Assembly: GCF_004331465.1 (NCBI RefSeq)
Contig: NZ_SJKB01000007.1
Span: 372,001 to 436,000, forward strand
Length of the DNA stretch: 64,000 bases
Reading direction: 5' to 3'
From: Kribbella pittospori
GTDB lineage: Bacteria; Actinomycetota; Actinomycetes; Propionibacteriales; Kribbellaceae
The translations under genes and the position numbers were made by a program. The notes beneath the pieces are model-generated. The model saw only the letters and a list, made by a program, of their open reading frames with translations, was not told where the DNA came from and did not search any database. Shown one piece after another: positions 59,996-64,000 of the stretch (its first letter is position 1; every line of letters begins with the position of its first letter).

Positions 59996-62421
59996 CGATC
60001 CAAGCGAACCCACCGGCCGGGTCGGAGGTGGAGCGGACCGATCTGATCACCGTCACCATCGACGACATCGAGGTGAAGGTTCCCAAGAACACCCTGCTGA
60101 TCCGGGCGGCGGAGCAGATCGGGATCCAGATCCCGCGGTTCTGCGACCACCCGCTGCTCGACCCGGTCGGCGCCTGCCGCCAGTGCCTGGTCGAGATCAC
60201 CGATGCCGGCAACGGCCGCGGGATGCCGAAGCCGCAGGCCTCCTGCACGATCACCGTCGCCGACGGCATGGTGGTCCGCACCCAGGTGAGCTCGCCGGTG
60301 GCGAACAAGGCGCAGCACGGGAACATGGAGTTCCTGCTGATCAACCACCCGCTGGACTGCCCGGTCTGCGACAAGGGCGGCGAGTGCCCGCTGCAGAACC
60401 AGGCGATGAGCAACGGGTACGGCGAGTCCCGGTTCCACGAGGTCAAGCGGACCTTCCCGAAGCCGATCAACATCTCGGCCGAGGTGCTGCTGGACCGCGA
60501 GCGTTGCGTGCTGTGTGCCCGCTGCACCCGGTTCTCCGAGCAGATCGCCGGTGACCCGTTCATCGCGCTGGTCGAGCGCGGCGCGCTGCAGCAGGTCGGC
60601 ATCTACGAGAAGGAGCCGTTCGAGAGCTACTTCTCCGGCAACACCATCCAGATCTGCCCGGTGGGTGCGCTGACCAGCGCGGCGTACCGGTTCCGGTCCC
60701 GGCCGTTCGACCTCGTCTCGGTGCCCTCGGTGGCCGAGCACGACTCGTCCGGTGCGGCGATCCGGGTCGACTACCGGCGCGGCAAGGTGATGCGCCGGCT
60801 GGCCGGCGACGACCCGCAGGTCAACGAGGAGTGGATCTCCGACAAGGACCGGTTCGCGTTCAACTACGCGACCACCGGTGACCGGCTGACCCACCCGATG
60901 ATCCGCGAGGACGGCGAGCTGCGGCCGGCGTCCTGGCCGGAGGCGCTGACCTTCGCCGGCCAGAAGCTGACGGCGGCCCGCGGCAACGCGGCGGTGCTGA
61001 CCGGTGGCCGGCTGACCCTCGAGGACTCCTACGCGTACTCGAAGTTCGCGCGCGTCGTCCTCGGCACGAACGACATCGATTTCCGGTCCCGGCCGCACTC
61101 GGCGGAGGAAGTGGACTTCCTCGCCGCCGCGGTCGCCGGCACCGGCCTCGGTACGACGTTCTCCGACCTGGAGAAGGCCGGATCGGTGCTGCTCGTCGGG
61201 TTCGAACCCGAAGAGGAAGCCCCGGCCGTGTTCCTGCGGCTGCGCAAGGGCGTCCGGGCGCATGGCACCAAGGTCTTCAGCGTGGCGGCGTACGCATCCC
61301 GCGGGGTCGAGAAGCTCGACGGTGTGGTTGTCCAGGCATCGCCTGGCACGGAGGCCGCCCTGCTGGCCGACCTCGGCAGCGCGGGCGAGGCCGGATCGGC
61401 TGCGCGGGCCGCGCTGGGTTCGGATTCGATCATCATCGTGGGCGAGCGGCTGGCGAGCGTTCCGGGTGGCTACTCGACCGCACTGCGGCTGGCGCTCGAC
61501 ACGGGCGCGCAGCTGGCCTGGATCCCGCGGCGTGCGGGTGACCGGGCTGCCCTGGAGGCCGGTTGCCTCCCGGGTCTGTTGCCCGGTGGCCGGCTGGTGA
61601 CCGACCCGCAGGCGCGGGTCGACCTGCAGGCCGCCTGGGGTGTGGACAGCCTGCCGTCGAACGTCGGCAAGGACCTGACCGAGATCATCGCCTCAGCGGG
61701 TTCGCTGGACGCGCTGGTGGTCGCGGGTGTCGAGATCGACGACCTGCCGGACCCGGCCGCGGCGCTGGCCGCGCTGGAGGCCGCGCCGTTCGTGGTCAGC
61801 TTCGAGGTCCGCAAGTCGCAGGTGACCGAGTACGCCGACGTCGTCTTCCCGGTGGTTCCGCCGGCGGAGAAGGACGGCACCTTCGTCAACTGGGAGGGCC
61901 GCGAGCGGTCGTTCCCGGTGGTGCTCAAGGTCGCGGCCGCGATGCCCGACGTACGGGCGCTGGCGGCGCTGGCGCAGGAGATGGACCGGTCGCTCGGGTT
62001 CAGCACTCCGGCCGGCGCGAAGAAGGAGTACGACGAACTCGGCCGCTGGGACGGTGACCGCGCGCAGGAGCCGACGTACCAGGCCGGTCCGTCGCTCGGC
62101 GCCTTCGACTCCACCCGGCTGGCGACGTGGCGGATGCTGATCGACGACAGCCGCGCGAACGACGGTGAGCCGCATCTGACGGCCACCGCCCGTACGCCGG
62201 TTGCCCGGATCTCGCGGACCACGGCGCACCGGGTGGGTGTCGCCGACGGCGACGAGCTCGTGGTGAGCACCGACGCCGGATCGATCCGGCTGCCGGTCGT
62301 GATCACGCCGATGCCCGACAACGTGGTCTGGCTGCCGACCAACTCGGCCGACTCCCATGTACGCCGGTCGCTGCACGCAGACCATGGCTCGATCGTGACG
62401 ATCGCCGGAGGGAACGCATGA
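59992..62421 (+). CDS. nuoG: NADH-quinone oxidoreductase subunit G
   Basis: An 809-residue 75-kDa subunit. N-terminal [2Fe-2S] domain (PRFCDHPLLDPVGACRQCLVE), then HPLDCPVCDKGGECPLQ and LCARCTRFSEQIAGDPF with ICPVGALTS for further [4Fe-4S] clusters. Residues about 250-700 form the molybdopterin-like domain without cofactor use; a C-terminal MopB-like barrel ends the protein. Its end overlaps nuoH by 4 nt. Confidence 0.97.
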   Translation: MTIQANPPAGSEVERTDLITVTIDDIEVKVPKNTLLIRAAEQIGIQIPRFCDHPLLDPVGACRQCLVEITDAGNGRGMPKPQASCTITVADGMVVRTQVSSPVANKAQHGNMEFLLINHPLDCPVCDKGGECPLQNQAMSNGYGESRFHEVKRTFPKPINISAEVLLDRERCVLCARCTRFSEQIAGDPFIALVERGALQQVGIYEKEPFESYFSGNTIQICPVGALTSAAYRFRSRPFDLVSVPSVAEHDSSGAAIRVDYRRGKVMRRLAGDDPQVNEEWISDKDRFAFNYATTGDRLTHPMIREDGELRPASWPEALTFAGQKLTAARGNAAVLTGGRLTLEDSYAYSKFARVVLGTNDIDFRSRPHSAEEVDFLAAAVAGTGLGTTFSDLEKAGSVLLVGFEPEEEAPAVFLRLRKGVRAHGTKVFSVAAYASRGVEKLDGVVVQASPGTEAALLADLGSAGEAGSAARAALGSDSIIIVGERLASVPGGYSTALRLALDTGAQLAWIPRRAGDRAALEAGCLPGLLPGGRLVTDPQARVDLQAAWGVDSLPSNVGKDLTEIIASAGSLDALVVAGVEIDDLPDPAAALAALEAAPFVVSFEVRKSQVTEYADVVFPVVPPAEKDGTFVNWEGRERSFPVVLKVAAAMPDVRALAALAQEMDRSLGFSTPAGAKKEYDELGRWDGDRAQEPTYQAGPSLGAFDSTRLATWRMLIDDSRANDGEPHLTATARTPVARISRTTAHRVGVADGDELVVSTDAGSIRLPVVITPMPDNVVWLPTNSADSHVRRSLHADHGSIVTIAGGNA

Positions 62422-63728
62422 CTATGATCCCGCTCGCGGTGCCGGATGCCGGGGTCGGCCACGATCCCTGGTGGGTCGTAGTCATCAAGGTGCTGCTGGT
62501 CTTCGTCTTCCTGGTCGTGCTGACGCTGTTCAACATCTGGTGGGAGCGCCGGGTGGTGGCCCGGATGCAGCACCGGATCGGACCGAACGTGCACGGCCCG
62601 CAGGGTCTGCTGCAGTCGCTCGCCGACGGTATGAAGCTGATGTTCAAGGAAGACCTGATGCCGAAGGGCGTGGACAAGTTCGTCTACGTCGCGGCCCCGG
62701 TGATCGTGTCGATCCCGGCCTTCCTGACCTTCGCGGTGATCCCGTTCGGGCCGACGGTGAAGATCCCGTTCACCGACACCTACACCCGGCTGCAGATCAC
62801 CGACCTGCCGGTCTCGGTGCTGTACGTGATGGCGGTCGCCTCGATCGGCATCTACGGCATCGTGCTCGGCGGCTGGTCGTCCAACTCGACGTACTCACTG
62901 CTCGGTGGCCTGCGGTCCAGCGCGCAGATGATCTCCTACGAGGTCGGCATGGGCCTCGCACTGGTGACGGTGTTCCTGTTCGCCGGGTCCATGTCCACCT
63001 CGGAGATCGTCGCGGCGCAGGGCTCGCACCAGTCGGTCAGCCTGTTCGGCGCGGACATCCCGATCCCGGGCTGGTACGCGTTCCTGCTGTTCCCGTCGTT
63101 CGTGATCTACGTGATCTCGATGATCGGCGAGACGAACCGGGCGCCGTTCGACCTGCCGGAGGCCGAGGGCGAGCTGGTGGCCGGCTTCCTGACCGAGTAC
63201 TCCTCGATGAAGTACGCGATGTTCTTCCTGGCCGAGTACATCAACATGGCGACCGTGTCGGCGCTGGCCACCACGCTGTTCCTGGGCGGCTGGCGGGCAC
63301 CGTGGCCGATCTCGATCTGGGACGGCGCCAACTCCGGCTTCTGGCCGGTGCTGTGGTTCGTCGGCAAGATGATGTGCTTCATCTTCTTCTACATCTGGCT
63401 GCGCGGAACGCTGCCGCGGCTGCGCTACGACCAGTTCATGAAGCTGGGCTGGAAGATCCTGATCCCGGTGTCGCTGGGCTGGATCCTGCTGGTCGCCACT
63501 GTCCGCGCGGTCGGCCGGGAGGCGTCCACGCCGCGCACCTGGCTGCTGGTCGCGGCCGGGATCGCCGTACTGCTGGCGCTGATCTCGCTGGCCGTCCCGC
63601 AGAAGCCCAAGACCGACAAGACCGAGGACGACGACGGCAAGGACTTCGACGCCTTCGCCGGCGGGTTCCCGGTGCCACCACCGCTCGTCAAGACTCCGAG
63701 CCGAAGCGAGGAAGCCCATCGTGGCTAG
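62418..63728 (+). CDS. nuoH: NADH-quinone oxidoreductase subunit H
   Basis: A 436-residue membrane subunit at the quinone entry, with eight TM helices. Conserved VVARMQHRIGPNVHGPQGLLQ, the ETNRAPFDLPEAEGELVAGF loop and EYSSMKYAMFFLAEY are all present. The C-terminal tail of about 60 residues is cytoplasmic and acidic then Pro-rich, longer than in proteobacteria. The ATG at 62418 is used; one at 62424 is possible. Confidence 0.97.
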   Translation: MTMIPLAVPDAGVGHDPWWVVVIKVLLVFVFLVVLTLFNIWWERRVVARMQHRIGPNVHGPQGLLQSLADGMKLMFKEDLMPKGVDKFVYVAAPVIVSIPAFLTFAVIPFGPTVKIPFTDTYTRLQITDLPVSVLYVMAVASIGIYGIVLGGWSSNSTYSLLGGLRSSAQMISYEVGMGLALVTVFLFAGSMSTSEIVAAQGSHQSVSLFGADIPIPGWYAFLLFPSFVIYVISMIGETNRAPFDLPEAEGELVAGFLTEYSSMKYAMFFLAEYINMATVSALATTLFLGGWRAPWPISIWDGANSGFWPVLWFVGKMMCFIFFYIWLRGTLPRLRYDQFMKLGWKILIPVSLGWILLVATVRAVGREASTPRTWLLVAAGIAVLLALISLAVPQKPKTDKTEDDDGKDFDAFAGGFPVPPPLVKTPSRSEEAHRG

Positions 63729-64000
63729 TGTCAAAGAGTCCCTCTGGGACCCGGTAGCCGGGTTCGGCGTCACCTTCCGGACGATGTTCCGCAAGGTGTT
63801 CACCGAGCAGTACCCGTTCGAGAAGAAGCCGACCGCGCCACGCTTCCACGGCCGGCACCAGCTGAACCGCTGGCCGGACGGCCTGGAGAAGTGCATCGGC
63901 TGTGAGCTGTGCGCCTGGGCCTGCCCGGCGGACGCCATCTACGTCGAAGGCGCGGACAACACCGACGGCGGCCGGTTCTCGCCCGGCGAGCGGTACGGGC
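63721..64000 (+). CDS. nuoI: NADH-quinone oxidoreductase subunit I (C-terminus cut by right edge)
   Basis: About 93 residues visible of the ferredoxin-like subunit that holds two [4Fe-4S] clusters. The first motif, CIGCELCAWACPADAIYVEG, is complete; the second lies past the edge. GTG at 63721 overlaps the nuoH end by 8 nt. The operon clearly continues (nuoJ onward expected). Confidence 0.95.
   Translation, partial: MASVKESLWDPVAGFGVTFRTMFRKVFTEQYPFEKKPTAPRFHGRHQLNRWPDGLEKCIGCELCAWACPADAIYVEGADNTDGGRFSPGERYG

Overview
The window reads as high-GC actinobacterial chromosome. The evidence is a strong third-position G/C bias, many GTG starts, an F420-dependent LLM-family oxidoreductase, a MenJ-type reductase beside a full menaquinone route, an MptB-like polyprenol-phosphomannose mannosyltransferase, and the order hemL - phosphatase - resA - ccdA - resB - ccsB known from Mycobacterium and relatives. 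The CGTAC/GTACG-rich codon style and the large secreted hydrolases suggest Nocardioidaceae, perhaps Kribbella. That placement is inference. No tRNA, rRNA, CRISPR array, insertion sequence, integrase or phage gene was seen.

Layout. Positions 1-16.8 kb are mostly secretion, catabolism and transport: a Tat-exported aldose epimerase (cut by the left edge), an isochorismatase-fold hydrolase with a GlxA/AraC regulator, an MMPL exporter, a small exported protein, a four-module GH3 glucosidase, a 2H-phosphoesterase-like protein, an LLM oxidoreductase, a membrane acyltransferase, a 1,225-residue exported subtilase and a secreted lytic transglycosylase. Positions 17.0-23.2 kb are the haem / cytochrome c maturation operon: hemL, a histidine phosphatase, resA, ccdA, resB, ccsB and a DUF4229 protein. 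Positions 23.3-33.3 kb are accessory: two separate TetR + 14-TM exporter modules, each with an obvious candidate operator; a GNAT; an M48 protease with a small membrane partner; a Cds1-like cysteine desulfhydrase; and a lower-GC-looking SLOG / XRE-TPR / small-protein cluster.

Positions 33.3-37.9 kb carry menA (minus) and menE-menC-menD (plus, 4-nt overlaps). Positions 37.9-50.7 kb are a second insert: mptB, a PadR-DrrA-DrrB export system with a palindromic operator, a GNAT followed by an internally deleted copy of itself, a giant LAL/LuxR regulator, and a divergent PaoABC-like molybdo-flavoenzyme operon ending in a membrane protein. Positions 50.7-54.9 kb hold an MBL hydrolase, menF, menG and a menJ-like reductase. 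From 55.0 kb to the right edge runs nuoA-nuoI (nuoI cut).

How they work together. HemL feeds haem synthesis. ResA/CcdA/ResB/CcsB reduce the apocytochrome and attach haem. MenF, D, C, E, A and G, then MenJ, make and partly saturate menaquinone, which NuoA-I reduces with NADH. The window is therefore a respiratory supercluster (haem delivery, quinone, complex I) broken by two accessory blocks. menB, menH and the DHNA-CoA thioesterase are not here.

The least expected signals are non-coding or structural. Two gene tails (10,170-10,263 and 18,979-19,086) are duplicated directly after their own stop codons, with only synonymous differences between copies and G-rich linkers. A third G-rich linker sits between short repeats at 15,353-15,387. 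Four convergent gene pairs overlap at their stop codons.
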